A stretch of 58,547 nucleotides of DNA from Cryobacterium levicorallinum (GTDB taxonomy: Bacteria > Actinomycetota > Actinomycetes > Actinomycetales > Microbacteriaceae). The number at the start of each line of letters is the position of its first letter. The stretch's first letter is position 1. The position numbers were made by a program, and so were the translations under genes. Location: the NCBI RefSeq assembly GCF_004402405.1, contig NZ_SOFE01000034.1, forward strand, positions 1-58,547, written 5' to 3'. The notes below the pieces were generated by a model. The model was not told the origin of the DNA, did no database searches, and saw only the letters and a program-made list of their open reading frames with translations. Shown piece by piece: positions 8,423-19,244 of this stretch.

Positions 8423-9565
8423 GTGACTGACATCGTTCCGAGCGACGCCGTGCTGCCTGATACTGTGCAGATCAACCGGGCGCTCGCGCAGCGCCTGGTC
8501 GAGCAGGTCGCGCCGAGCCTCGTGCACAACGTCAACATCATGGATGCCGCAGGGCTGATCATCGGGTCGATGGACGCGTCACGTATCGGCACCCTGCACG
8601 ACGGGGCGCGAAACGCCGCCGGACGCGGCGAGACGGTGCAGATTGCTCCCGGTGATGAGCACCAGGGCACCCGGCCGGGAGTGAATATTCCACTGATCCT
8701 CGATGGACGCGTCGCCGCGGTGGTCGGGGTCACCGGAACCCCCGCCGAAGTGTTGCCGGTGGCGCAGGTGCTCGTGCTCACTGTTCAGATGCTAATCATG
8801 CAGGAACGGCTGCGGGACAACGCGTCGTGGCGGGAATCGGTGACCCGGGACATCCTCTCGAGCCTGTCGTTGCGCAAGCTCACTGAAGGGCGCCTGATCG
8901 CGGCACTGCAGGGTATTGATGCTCCATTGCAGCCGCCGTGGAATCTGACCGGCATTCTGCATCTTGGAACCAGTCGTTCGGTGTTGTTGCTGCGTCAGCT
9001 GCGCGATGTATCCGGAGTCGTGGCCGCCGATATTCACGGTGCTGTCTGGGTGTTGAGCGGATCGTCGACCGCTCTCGGTCTCGCGCTGCTCCAGCAACGG
9101 TTGCAACAGCCCAGCTCCAAGTCCTTGCGATTTCTGACCGGGCGGGTTGGCGCGACGATGATGCAACTCACCGATGATGCCGAGCGCCTGAGCGCGCTGC
9201 TCGCCCGGCCCGGTCTCATCGGCACCGCAGTCGGAGAGCTGCGCTCCGAAATTCCGCTCGATTCCCTCGGCCTCGAACTGGCCATCGCCGTCTTGCCAGA
9301 CGAGCTGCTGGGCGACGTGGCCGGGTCGGTGCTCGACCCGCTCGGCGAGGTTCTGCGCGAAACAGCGCGCGTGTTTCTGCGCGAAGAATTGTCGATCGCG
9401 CACACCGCGGCAGCGCTCGGCGTGCACCGCAATACCGTGGTGCAGCGACTCGATCGCATCGAGTTGCTCACCGGTCTGAATATTCGTCGGTTCAGTTGTG
9501 CCGTTTCGATGCGAGTCGCGTTGGCGGCAGATTCGGCCCAATATGTGCACAATGCACAGGTTTAA
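8423..9565 (+). CDS. cdaR: CdaR-type sugar-diacid / glycerate regulator
   Basis: 380 residues from the GTG at 8423, close to the 385 of E. coli CdaR. The N-terminal diacid-recognition domain shows NVNIMDAAGLIIGS, RIGTLHDGA and RPGVNIPLILDGRVAAVVGVTG. The C-terminal PucR-type helix-turn-helix has HTAAALGVHRNTVVQRLDRI. It is expected to activate glycerate/glucarate genes, and a glycerate 2-kinase follows 72 nt downstream on the same strand, which fits. The shared upstream gap with DUF6504-dnaE2 is divergent. A start at 8339 cannot be excluded. Confidence 0.88.
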   Translation: MTDIVPSDAVLPDTVQINRALAQRLVEQVAPSLVHNVNIMDAAGLIIGSMDASRIGTLHDGARNAAGRGETVQIAPGDEHQGTRPGVNIPLILDGRVAAVVGVTGTPAEVLPVAQVLVLTVQMLIMQERLRDNASWRESVTRDILSSLSLRKLTEGRLIAALQGIDAPLQPPWNLTGILHLGTSRSVLLLRQLRDVSGVVAADIHGAVWVLSGSSTALGLALLQQRLQQPSSKSLRFLTGRVGATMMQLTDDAERLSALLARPGLIGTAVGELRSEIPLDSLGLELAIAVLPDELLGDVAGSVLDPLGEVLRETARVFLREELSIAHTAAALGVHRNTVVQRLDRIELLTGLNIRRFSCAVSMRVALAADSAQYVHNAQV

Positions 9566-9625
9566 CGACGTAAGTTGCCGGTAAATGTGGGTTCGTTCCA
9601 CCTGAATATGTGCGTAATTCTGTTC

Positions 9626-9631
9626 TAGCCT
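9626..9631 (+). promoter_or_regulatory. Leaderless-type -10 box for garK
   Basis: TAGCCT, 6 nt, then ATG (9638); no Shine-Dalgarno is visible before the ATG. It suggests that the kinase has its own promoter besides any read-through from cdaR. Confidence 0.4.
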
Positions 9632-9637
9632 GCATTA

Positions 9638-10810
9638 ATGAATGGTCGCACGGCGCTGAAGCCGCTCACACTGGTCATCGCACCCGATTCGTTCAAGGGG
9701 AGTCTGAGTGCGGCCGATGCGGCAGATGCCATGGCGGCCGGGACACGGGGCGCTTGCCTCGCCCTCGGCCTGCCGGAGGCCCGGATCACGCTGTGCCCGA
9801 TGGCCGATGGCGGCGAGGGAACGCTCGATGCCATCGCAGCGGTCTGGGGAGTCACGCCCCGCACCATGCTGACCGTCGATGCGCTCGGTCGCAGCCGCCG
9901 GGCTCGGTACGCGACCTCGGCCGACGGCCGCATCGGTCTGATCGAGGCGGCCGAGTCCAATGGCCTGCCGCTGGTAGCGGATGCCGTGCCCAAGCCCCAC
10001 CGCGCCGACACCTTCGGGGTCGGTTTGCTCGCCCGCGAACTGCTCGATCAAAACGTTGCAGAGATTCTGGTTTGCGTCGGCGGCTCGGCCAGCACCGACG
10101 GTGGAACAGGTCTGTTGGCTGGCCTAGGCGCGCGGTTTCTTGACGCTGCCGGCACCCCCGTCGCTCCCGGCGGCGCCGGGCTGGCCCGGATTGCCTTGAT
10201 CGACCTGAGCGAGCTGCACCCACGCGCCCGCACCGTGCGCTGGCGCCTCGCCGTCGACGTGAACAATCCACTCTGTGGCCCCACCGGTGCCGCTGCCGTT
10301 TTCGGTCCGCAAAAGGGTGCACAGCCCCGCGATATCGCTGAGCTCGACGCCGGCCTGGCCCACCTCGCCGCGATTGTACTCGATATGACCGGCGAGGACA
10401 TGACCGACCGGCCCGGAGCGGGGGCGGCCGGCGGCATGCCGGCCACTCTCGTTCCACTGCTTCGGGCCGAGTTGGTTCCCGGCTCCACCCTGGTAGCGGA
10501 TGCCGTCGGCCTGCCCCACAAAATGGCCAACGCCGACCTCGTACTCACCGGTGAAGGCAGCTTCGACTCCCAGTCCCTCGGCGGCAAGGTGGCCGTGGCT
10601 GTCGCTCGTCTCGCACCGGCAGGATGCCCGGTCGTCGTCATCGCCGGGCGGGTGGCGCTGTCTGCGGCCGACACCGCGGCATCCGGTGTTGCTGCCGCGT
10701 TCTCGATCGCCGGTGGGCCGGCAACGCTCGACGACCTGCAGCAGAATGCGGCCGCACGGGTACGCGAAACCACGGCACACGCCGTCGCACTCTTCCTGCA
10801 CTCTCGCTAG
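9638..10810 (+). CDS. garK: Glycerate 2-kinase
   Basis: 390 residues of the GarK/GlxK family, which phosphorylates D-glycerate to 2-phosphoglycerate. Family blocks are IAPDSFKGSLSAADAADAMAAG at the start (the first 20 of which are typical), CPMADGGEGTLDAI, LLVCVGGSASTDGG-like VCVGGSASTDGGTG, GAAGGMPATL and LVLTGEGSFDSQSLGGK near the C-terminus. It follows cdaR, its likely regulator. Glyoxylate or sugar-diacid breakdown would be the source of glycerate; no other genes of that route are in the window. Confidence 0.92.
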   Translation: MNGRTALKPLTLVIAPDSFKGSLSAADAADAMAAGTRGACLALGLPEARITLCPMADGGEGTLDAIAAVWGVTPRTMLTVDALGRSRRARYATSADGRIGLIEAAESNGLPLVADAVPKPHRADTFGVGLLARELLDQNVAEILVCVGGSASTDGGTGLLAGLGARFLDAAGTPVAPGGAGLARIALIDLSELHPRARTVRWRLAVDVNNPLCGPTGAAAVFGPQKGAQPRDIAELDAGLAHLAAIVLDMTGEDMTDRPGAGAAGGMPATLVPLLRAELVPGSTLVADAVGLPHKMANADLVLTGEGSFDSQSLGGKVAVAVARLAPAGCPVVVIAGRVALSAADTAASGVAAAFSIAGGPATLDDLQQNAAARVRETTAHAVALFLHSR

Positions 10811-10821
10811 CGGCCCCGAGC

Positions 10822-10843
10822 GTTCATGGTCCGTTCATCAACG
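10822..10843 (+). promoter_or_regulatory. PHO box (PhoP-binding direct repeats) before phoX
   Basis: Two direct repeat units lie exactly 11 nt apart: GTTCATGGTCC (10822-10832) and GTTCATCAACG (10833-10843). This is the layout of actinobacterial PHO boxes (11-nt units beginning GKTCAYY). They lie 93 nt upstream of the phoX ATG, so phosphate-starvation control by PhoR-PhoP is likely (inference). Confidence 0.6.
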
Positions 10844-10935
10844 GGCCACAAGGCTGTCGTGAATCGGAGAGGGGACAGCGAGAGAGTGGTTCTATCCCCA
10901 GTTCGGGGACCAAAACGACCACGAGGAGCGCCCGC

Positions 10936-13050
10936 ATGCTGAGCAACGAATCCACCGGCCCCCGCCGGCACGCCCCAGCTCGTGACCGGCCATTGCTTCC
11001 GCTCCTTCCCATGCAGGGGCACACCCTCGGCAAACGCAGCGCCGTCACCTGCCACCTCAAGTGCGCGGATGCCTGCTTTCACCCGGTACCCAATGAGAGC
11101 TCGAACGACTACTTTCGCGACATCGTGGGGGCCGCGATGAGCCGTCGTTCCCTGCTCGTGGGGGCTGGCGTCGGCGCCGCCGCCATCCTGCTCGGTTCCG
11201 GCGAACCCGCTCCCGCCATGGCCGTGCCGGGCGGCCCGGCCGGCGCTGCTGGCCGTGGCCTCGCGTTCGCCCCCATCGCTCCAGTTCCGGCTGCCGTTGA
11301 CTCTTTCGTGGTTCCGACGGGCTATTCCTGGAACCCGATCATCCGCTGGGGCGACCCGCTCTTCGCCGCCACCGATCGTTTCGACCCCGAACACCAGAGC
11401 GCCGCATTGCAGGCCCGCCAGTTCGGCTACAACAATGACTACCTCGACATCATCGAGAGCAAGGGACCAAAGGGACGCTCCGGCATCCTCGTCACCAACC
11501 ATGAGTACACCAACGAGGGCATCATGTTTTCGCCAGCGCTCACTGCGGTCGAAGCGGATGAGCAGCGTCGCGTGGCCATGATGGCCCACGGCATGTCCGT
11601 GGTCGCCCTCGAACGGAAGCACGCCGGCCAACCCTGGACCTACCGCGTGGGTGACCCCCTCAACCGCCGCATCACCGCGAGCACACCGTTCACCGTCACC
11701 GGCCCGGCCGCCGGAAGCGCCCTGCTGAAGACCTCGGCGGACCCGACGGGCCGAACCGTGCTCGGCACCCTCGGCAACTGCGCCGGCGGCACCACACCCT
11801 GGGGCACGGTGCTGTCCGGTGAAGAAAACTTCAACGGATACTTCCGCACGAACGGCACCAGCACAGCTGATGCCCGCTACGGCCTGGCAAATCGCCCCAC
11901 CGGTCGACTCTGGGAGCAGATCGACGACCGCTTCGACGCCACCGTCGCCGGCAACGAGAACGAGCCCAACCGATTCGGTTGGATCGTGGAGATCGATCCG
12001 GAGGCACCGAACGAGCCCCCGGTCAAGCACACTGCGCTCGGCCGGTTCAAGCACGAGGGGGCCAATGTCATCGTTGGAAAGACCGGCCACGTCGCCGCCT
12101 ACATGGGCGACGACGAGCGCTTCGACTATCTCTACAAGTTTGTCTCCTTCGATCGCTTCGACAAGAAGAAGGGCCCGAAGGCACGCACCCACAACAAGTC
12201 CCTGCTCACCCGGGGATCCCTCTACGTGGCTCGCTTCACTGGAAACTCGCCAGAGCGCGAGATCACCGGCACCGGCCAGCTACCCGCCGACGGCCTCTTC
12301 GACGGCACCGGTCAGTGGGTGGCGCTCGTCATCGACGGCGTCTGCCAGGTTCCTGGCTTCAGCACTGACGATGCCCTCGTGAACACCCGTCTGGTAGCGG
12401 ATGCCGTCGGCGCCACCAAAATGGACCGTTGCGAAGACGTCGAGCCGAGCCCGGTGACCGGCAAGATCTATGTCGCCTGCACCAACAACACCGATCGCGG
12501 CGCGCTCGGTCAGGAAGGCGCCACCGAGCCCAACCCCCGGGTGGCCAACCGCGACGGCCACATCGTAGAGATCACCGAAACCGGTTCTGACGCGACCTCG
12601 GTGACCTTTGACTGGAACCTGCTGCTGGTTTGCGGAGACCCCGCGACGAACACGAGCACCTACTTCGCCGGTTTTCCAAGCGAGAAGGTGTCGCCCATCT
12701 CCTGCCCCGACAACGTGGCTTTCGACGTCCAGGGCAACCTGTGGATCTCCACCGACGGCGCGCCGAACACAATCGGATACTGCGACGGACTGTTCAAAGT
12801 GCCGCTCACCGGCCCCGAGCGTGGCCGGGTGCAGCAGTTCCTCTCAGTGCCGCGCGAGGCCGAAACCTGCGGTCCGGTCATCCGCTCTGAGCAATCGATG
12901 GTCTACGTCGCCGTGCAGCACCCGGGGGAAAGAGGCAGCTGGGCGGCCCAGTCGAGCCGATTCCCCGACTATGTTCCGCTCGGCGCACCCGTGCCGGCCG
13001 GTGCCTGGACCGGTCCACGGCCATCCGTTGTGCAGGTCTGGAAGGTCTGA
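10936..13050 (+). CDS. phoX: PhoX-type alkaline phosphatase (DUF839), Tat-exported
   Basis: 704 residues. A hydrophilic lead of about 67 residues with a small Cys motif (TCHLKCADAC) precedes a twin-arginine signal SRRSLLVGAGVGAAAILL, as is usual in this family. The mature part has the DUF839/PhoX blocks GYSWNPIIRWGDPLF, GILVTNHEYTNEG, GTVLSGEENFNGYF and EDVEPSPVTGKIYVACTNN, whose acidic residues bind Ca/Fe in characterised PhoX. It releases phosphate from esters outside the membrane. The ATG has AGGAG about 8 nt upstream; a 104-residue in-frame extension leftward is rejected because it overlaps garK and the PHO box. Confidence 0.9.
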   Translation: MLSNESTGPRRHAPARDRPLLPLLPMQGHTLGKRSAVTCHLKCADACFHPVPNESSNDYFRDIVGAAMSRRSLLVGAGVGAAAILLGSGEPAPAMAVPGGPAGAAGRGLAFAPIAPVPAAVDSFVVPTGYSWNPIIRWGDPLFAATDRFDPEHQSAALQARQFGYNNDYLDIIESKGPKGRSGILVTNHEYTNEGIMFSPALTAVEADEQRRVAMMAHGMSVVALERKHAGQPWTYRVGDPLNRRITASTPFTVTGPAAGSALLKTSADPTGRTVLGTLGNCAGGTTPWGTVLSGEENFNGYFRTNGTSTADARYGLANRPTGRLWEQIDDRFDATVAGNENEPNRFGWIVEIDPEAPNEPPVKHTALGRFKHEGANVIVGKTGHVAAYMGDDERFDYLYKFVSFDRFDKKKGPKARTHNKSLLTRGSLYVARFTGNSPEREITGTGQLPADGLFDGTGQWVALVIDGVCQVPGFSTDDALVNTRLVADAVGATKMDRCEDVEPSPVTGKIYVACTNNTDRGALGQEGATEPNPRVANRDGHIVEITETGSDATSVTFDWNLLLVCGDPATNTSTYFAGFPSEKVSPISCPDNVAFDVQGNLWISTDGAPNTIGYCDGLFKVPLTGPERGRVQQFLSVPREAETCGPVIRSEQSMVYVAVQHPGERGSWAAQSSRFPDYVPLGAPVPAGAWTGPRPSVVQVWKV

Positions 13051-13242
13051 GACGCTCACCGGTCTGGTCGTGCCGTAGTCCTGAAAGGGGGGCGCGAACT
13101 GGCAATTTGCTGATTGTAATTTCAGTTGAGCGGTGATGGAGTGGAGGAGCTGCCGTCACACGCAGCGTTCAGGAACATCCAGTGCCGATCGGGTCGTGCC
13201 CAACACATCATCCTGATCAGCGTAAAACCAGGAAGGTAGTTC

Positions 13243-14460
13243 ATGACGGGGAACAGAGCAGTTGCCTACAAGAGCCCGGGTGTCGTCGAGGTAATCGACA
13301 TTGATTACCCGAGTTTCGAGCTGAAAGACGGGCCGGGCGTCAACCCGGAAAACGTGGGACGCAAGGTGCCCCACGGAGTCATTCTCAAGACCGTGACCAC
13401 CAATATCTGCGGCTCCGACCAGCACATGGTGCGCGGCCGCACGACCGCACCGGCGAACCTGGTGCTGGGTCACGAAATCACCGGCGAAGTGGTCGAAGCA
13501 GGCCCCGACGTCGAATTCATCAAGGTGGGCGACATCGTGTCCGTGCCGTTCAACATCAGCTGCGGTCGCTGTCGCAACTGCAAGGAACGCAAGACCGGCA
13601 TCTGCCTCAACGTCAACCCGGACCGTCCTGGTAGTGCATATGGTTACGTCGACATGGGCGGTTGGGTGGGAGGCCAGGCCGAGTACGTGCTGGTTCCCTA
13701 TGCCGACTGGAACCTGCTGAAGTTTCCCGACCGAGACCAGGCGCTCGAAAAGATCATGGACCTCACCATGCTGTCCGACATCTTCCCGACCGGATTCCAC
13801 GGGGCCTACACTGCCGGTGCCGGCGTCGGAACGACCGTGTACGTGGCCGGAGCCGGACCGGTGGGCCTCGCGGCCGCCGTCTCGGCGCAGCTGCTCGGTG
13901 CGGCCGTCGTCATTGTCGGTGATATGAACGCGGATCGTCTCGCGCAGGCCAGAAGCTTCGGCTGCGAGACCATCGACCTCAGCAAAGGCGAGCCGGGGGA
14001 GCAGATTGAACAGATCCTCGGCGTGCCAGAGGTTGACGCCGGTGTTGACGCCGTGGGCTTCGAGGCGCGTGGTCACGGTAAGGACGCCGACCACGAGGCT
14101 CCGGCCACCGTGCTCAACTCGCTCATGACGGTCACCGCCGCCGGCGGTGCCCTCGGCATTCCCGGCCTCTACGTCACGGGCGACCCGGGCGCCAAGGAAA
14201 AGGCCGCTCAGGTGGGCTCACTGTCGATTCGGCTGGGCCTCGGCTGGGCCAAGTCGCTGTCGTTCACCACCGGCCAGTGCCCGGTGATGAAGTACAACCG
14301 CCAGCTGATGATGGCGATCCTGCACGACAAGGTACAGATTGCCAAGGCTGTCAACGCCCAGGCCATCAGCCTCGAAGATGCCCCGCGTGGCTACGCCGAA
14401 TTCGACGCCGGCGCGGCGACGAAATACGTGCTGAACCCCAACGGCTACGTCAAGGGCTAA
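13243..14460 (+). CDS. fdhA: Glutathione-independent formaldehyde dehydrogenase (Zn-ADH family)
   Basis: 405 residues. The zinc-alcohol dehydrogenase fold shows NICGSDQHMVRGR and GHEITGEVVE (catalytic Zn), a four-Cys structural zinc lobe CGRCRNCKERKTGIC, the FdhA-type sequence GSAYGYVDMGGWVGGQAEYV, and the NAD-binding VAGAGPVGLAAA. The long insertion near residues 270-300 and the length match Pseudomonas FdhA, which oxidises formaldehyde to formate with bound NAD. AGGAAGG lies 8 nt before the ATG. A strong hairpin follows at once. The formate-related genes downstream make a formaldehyde-formate route plausible. Confidence 0.92.
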   Translation: MTGNRAVAYKSPGVVEVIDIDYPSFELKDGPGVNPENVGRKVPHGVILKTVTTNICGSDQHMVRGRTTAPANLVLGHEITGEVVEAGPDVEFIKVGDIVSVPFNISCGRCRNCKERKTGICLNVNPDRPGSAYGYVDMGGWVGGQAEYVLVPYADWNLLKFPDRDQALEKIMDLTMLSDIFPTGFHGAYTAGAGVGTTVYVAGAGPVGLAAAVSAQLLGAAVVIVGDMNADRLAQARSFGCETIDLSKGEPGEQIEQILGVPEVDAGVDAVGFEARGHGKDADHEAPATVLNSLMTVTAAGGALGIPGLYVTGDPGAKEKAAQVGSLSIRLGLGWAKSLSFTTGQCPVMKYNRQLMMAILHDKVQIAKAVNAQAISLEDAPRGYAEFDAGAATKYVLNPNGYVKG

Positions 14461-14472
14461 CAGCAGATAGGT

Positions 14473-14510
14473 GAATGGCCCGCCCGGGAATTCTCCCGGG
14501 CGGGCCATTC
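14473..14510 (+). terminator. Hairpin terminator after fdhA
   Basis: A perfect 16-bp stem (GAATGGCCCGCCCGGG with its complement) encloses a 6-nt loop, 12 nt after the fdhA stop. There is no clear T-run, as is common in high-GC actinobacteria. Confidence 0.75.
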
Positions 14511-14542
14511 CTGTATCGGCGTCATCAGCATCCGCGCACCGC

Positions 14543-14627
14543 GTGGCTTATTCAGGAAATCCGACCCGAATCTGCGCGAATAGCGTCGGATCCGTTCAGA
14601 AATTGAGATAATTCCTGAATTAGCCAC
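14543..14627. repeat. Nested inverted repeats upstream of moaA
   Basis: Outer arms GTGGCTTATTCAGGAAAT (14543-14560) and AATTCCTGAATTAGCCAC (14610-14627) pair with two mismatches. Inner arms ATCCGAC (14559-14565) and GTCGGAT (14585-14591) pair perfectly and share bases with the outer arm. It could be an operator pair or a structured RNA; the moaA promoter seems to lie downstream, which favours an operator. Confidence 0.55.
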
Positions 14628-14698
14628 GGAATCAGGCCGCGAGCCGCGGCATCAGCTTAGAACCGGTGTTCTCGGTATCCCCGGGCGGAGCGCGGGGT

Positions 14699-14704
14699 TA
14701 GGGT
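14699..14704 (+). promoter_or_regulatory. Leaderless-type -10 box for moaA
   Basis: TAGGGT, 6 nt (ggaaac), then ATG at 14711. The spacing is that of a leaderless start, although GGAAA could also act as a weak ribosome-binding site. Confidence 0.35.
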
Positions 14705-14710
14705 GGAAAC

Positions 14711-15829
14711 ATGACCGGCGCCGACCTTGCACAACCAGCTCCGCGCTTCTATCGAGAGCGCTCGGACATTCCGGTGGACCTGGAAACGCCCACCGGCACC
14801 GTGACCGACCGGCTGAACCGGCCGTTGCACGACCTGCGCCTCAGCGTCACCGACCGCTGCAACTTTCGCTGCGTCTACTGCATGCCGAAGGAGATCTTCG
14901 GCCGGGACTTCGCGTTCATGGAACACGACGAACTGCTCAGCTTCGAGGAACTCACCCGGCTCGCGCGCGTGGCCGTCGCCCATGGCGTTGAGAAGATTCG
15001 GCTGACCGGCGGTGAACCACTGCTGCGTAGGGGGCTTGAAGACCTCATCGCCCTGCTGGCCGAGCTGCGCACCCCCGACGGCCGTGAGATCGACATTGCC
15101 CTGACCACGAACGGGTCGGCGCTGGCCGTGAAGGCGCAGGCGCTCAAGGATGCCGGCCTGAAGCGCGTCACGGTGTCGCTCGACTCGCTTGACGACACCA
15201 CGTTTCGCACCATGAACGACGTGAAGTTTCCGGTCGCGAAGGTGCTGCACGGCATCGACGTGGCCGAAGCCGTCGGCCTCGGCCCGATCAAGGTCAACAT
15301 GGTCGTGCAGCGCGGCAAGAACGACCAGGACATCGTCGCCATGGCCCGGCATTTCAAGGACACCCCCTACATTTTGCGGTTCATCGAGTTTATGGACGTC
15401 GGTTCGAGCAACGGCTGGGAGATGGGCGCCGTCGTTCCGTCGAAGGACGTGATCGCGCGCATCCACGCCGAGCTGCCGCTTGAAGAGATCGCCCCGAACT
15501 ACAGCGGCGAGACCTCCCGCCGCTGGCGCTACCAGGACGGCGGCGGCGAGATCGGCGTCATCTCGAGCGTCACCCAGAACTTCTGCCAGACCTGCTCGCG
15601 CGCCCGCGTGTCGACCGATGGCAAGCTGTTCACCTGCCTGTTCGCCACCGAGGGCCACGACCTGCGGGCGCTCATGCGCGGCGGATGCTCCGACGCAGAA
15701 CTCTCCACCGTTATGGCGCACCTCTGGCGGGAGCGCACCGACCGCTATTCGCAGCTGCGGAGCGCGAAGACCAGTGAGCTGCGGGCGTCTGGTGCCAAGA
15801 AAATCGAAATGTCCTACATCGGCGGCTAA
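14711..15829 (+). CDS. moaA: GTP 3',8-cyclase MoaA (molybdopterin synthesis)
   Basis: 372 residues, a radical-SAM enzyme making the first molybdopterin intermediate from GTP. The N-terminal cluster motif is CNFRCVYC (CxxxCxxC, about residue 50) and [12 protein letters not shown] follows. The second [4Fe-4S] site is FCQTCSRAR...FTC near the C-terminus (about 292-312). The chain ends in the functional Gly-Gly tail (YIGG). It stands 49 nt before fdhD, so both probably serve the molybdoenzyme encoded opposite. Confidence 0.96.
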   Translation: MTGADLAQPAPRFYRERSDIPVDLETPTGTVTDRLNRPLHDLRLSVTDRCNFRCVYCMPKEIFGRDFAFMEHDELLSFEELTRLARVAVAHGVEKIRLTGGEPLLRRGLEDLIALLAELRTPDGREIDIALTTNGSALAVKAQALKDAGLKRVTVSLDSLDDTTFRTMNDVKFPVAKVLHGIDVAEAVGLGPIKVNMVVQRGKNDQDIVAMARHFKDTPYILRFIEFMDVGSSNGWEMGAVVPSKDVIARIHAELPLEEIAPNYSGETSRRWRYQDGGGEIGVISSVTQNFCQTCSRARVSTDGKLFTCLFATEGHDLRALMRGGCSDAELSTVMAHLWRERTDRYSQLRSAKTSELRASGAKKIEMSYIGG

Positions 15830-15878
15830 TCGGAAAGGCTGGAGTGCGGTACCGGCACCAGCGTGGGAGACTTTAAGA

Positions 15879-16730
15879 ATGAACAGAATTACCGCGCGAC
15901 GCAAAATTACCCGAATCACCGTCGGTGCCCAGCCTCTGGCTGGCGAGGATCTGCTTGCGGTCGAAGAACCGCTGGAAATTCGAGTGAACGGCCGCCGCCT
16001 TGCCGTCACGATGCGTACCCCGGGTAACGACATCGACCTTGCGGCGGGGTTTCTGGTCTCGGAGGGCGTCATCACGCAGGGCGACGATTTTAATTCGGCC
16101 CGCTACTGCGCTGGGGCGATCGACGGGGTCAACACCTATAACGTGCTGGACGTCACCCTCGGTGCCGGCGTCGCGCCACCGGAACGGAGCTTGGAGCGCT
16201 CCCTCATCACCAACAGCTCGTGTGGCCTGTGCGGCAAGGAGAGCATCGATGCCGTGCGCACCAAATCAGTCTTTGAGATAGCGGATGACGCGGTGCGAGT
16301 GACTGCCGAATTGCTCACAACTTTTCCCGACAAGCTGCGCGCGGGGCAGAACGTGTTCGAGAAGACCGGCGGCATTCACGCGGCCGGCCTGTTCGATGCC
16401 GCTTCCGGCGAAATGCTCGTGCTGCGCGAAGACGTCGGCCGGCACAACGCCGTCGACAAGGTCATCGGCTGGGCGGTCAAGGAGAACAGGCTGCCGCTGA
16501 CCGGCACGGTGCTCATGGTATCGAGCAGGGCGAGTTTCGAACTCACCCAGAAGGCCCTGATGGCGGGCATTCCCGTGCTCGCGGCGGTCTCGGCGCCCTC
16601 GTCACTCGCCGCGGAGTTCGCCGTCGAGGTTGGCATGACCCTGGTCGGCTTTCTCCGCGGCAACTCCATGGTCGTCTATGCCGGCGGCGACCGGATCATC
16701 GACGCACACAGTGACGAGCAGGCCGCCTGA
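15879..16730 (+). CDS. fdhD: Formate dehydrogenase accessory sulfurtransferase FdhD
   Basis: 283 residues, which sulfurates the bis-MGD cofactor before insertion into formate dehydrogenase. The signature CGLCG (about 115) holds the sulfur-relay cysteines; REDVGRHNAVDKVIG and SSRASFELTQKAL are conserved cofactor-binding blocks. The ATG at 15879 has GGGAGA 8 nt upstream. A 133-codon in-frame extension to 15480 overlaps moaA and is rejected. It converges with the molybdoenzyme gene 6 nt downstream. Confidence 0.95.
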   Translation: MNRITARRKITRITVGAQPLAGEDLLAVEEPLEIRVNGRRLAVTMRTPGNDIDLAAGFLVSEGVITQGDDFNSARYCAGAIDGVNTYNVLDVTLGAGVAPPERSLERSLITNSSCGLCGKESIDAVRTKSVFEIADDAVRVTAELLTTFPDKLRAGQNVFEKTGGIHAAGLFDAASGEMLVLREDVGRHNAVDKVIGWAVKENRLPLTGTVLMVSSRASFELTQKALMAGIPVLAAVSAPSSLAAEFAVEVGMTLVGFLRGNSMVVYAGGDRIIDAHSDEQAA

Positions 16731-16736
16731 CTCAGG

Positions 16737-19037
<2,301 letters not shown>

Positions 19038-19125
19038 ATATATATACTGCCTTGCCGCCAAGGGGAATTTCCCCGAATTACCAAATGGGCGAGATTTTGG
19101 AACGAAATGTGCTCGATGAATCCTC

Positions 19126-19168
19126 TAGGATTGCCTCCGCAGACTGTTAAGTCAATCCGTTTGCGGAG
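19126..19168 (+). promoter_or_regulatory. Control region of the OFA transporter operon
   Basis: A near-palindrome AATCCTCTAGGATT (19119-19132) includes TAGGAT (19126-19131), a possible -10. Downstream a hairpin CTCCGCAGAC/GTTTGCGGAG (19135-19144 with 19159-19168, 9 of 10 paired) would sit in the leader. Function is inferred only from position. Confidence 0.3.
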
Positions 19169-19244
19169 TACGTCCACGGCCATCGTGGACAGCCGAAACG
19201 CACAGCAGAGTCGCTATCGCCATACCGGCAGCAAGGATATCTCC

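Noticed and set aside
10624..10935. N-terminal extension of phoX
   Set aside because: It overlaps garK and the PHO box; the ATG at 10936 has a good ribosome-binding site.
10807..12192. A 461-codon minus-strand frame across the phoX start
   Set aside because: It runs through the PHO box and the Tat signal region of phoX and shows no domain.
14543..14627. Moco riboswitch before moaA
   Set aside because: The structure does not show the conserved Moco RNA core that I know, and the likely moaA start site is downstream of it.
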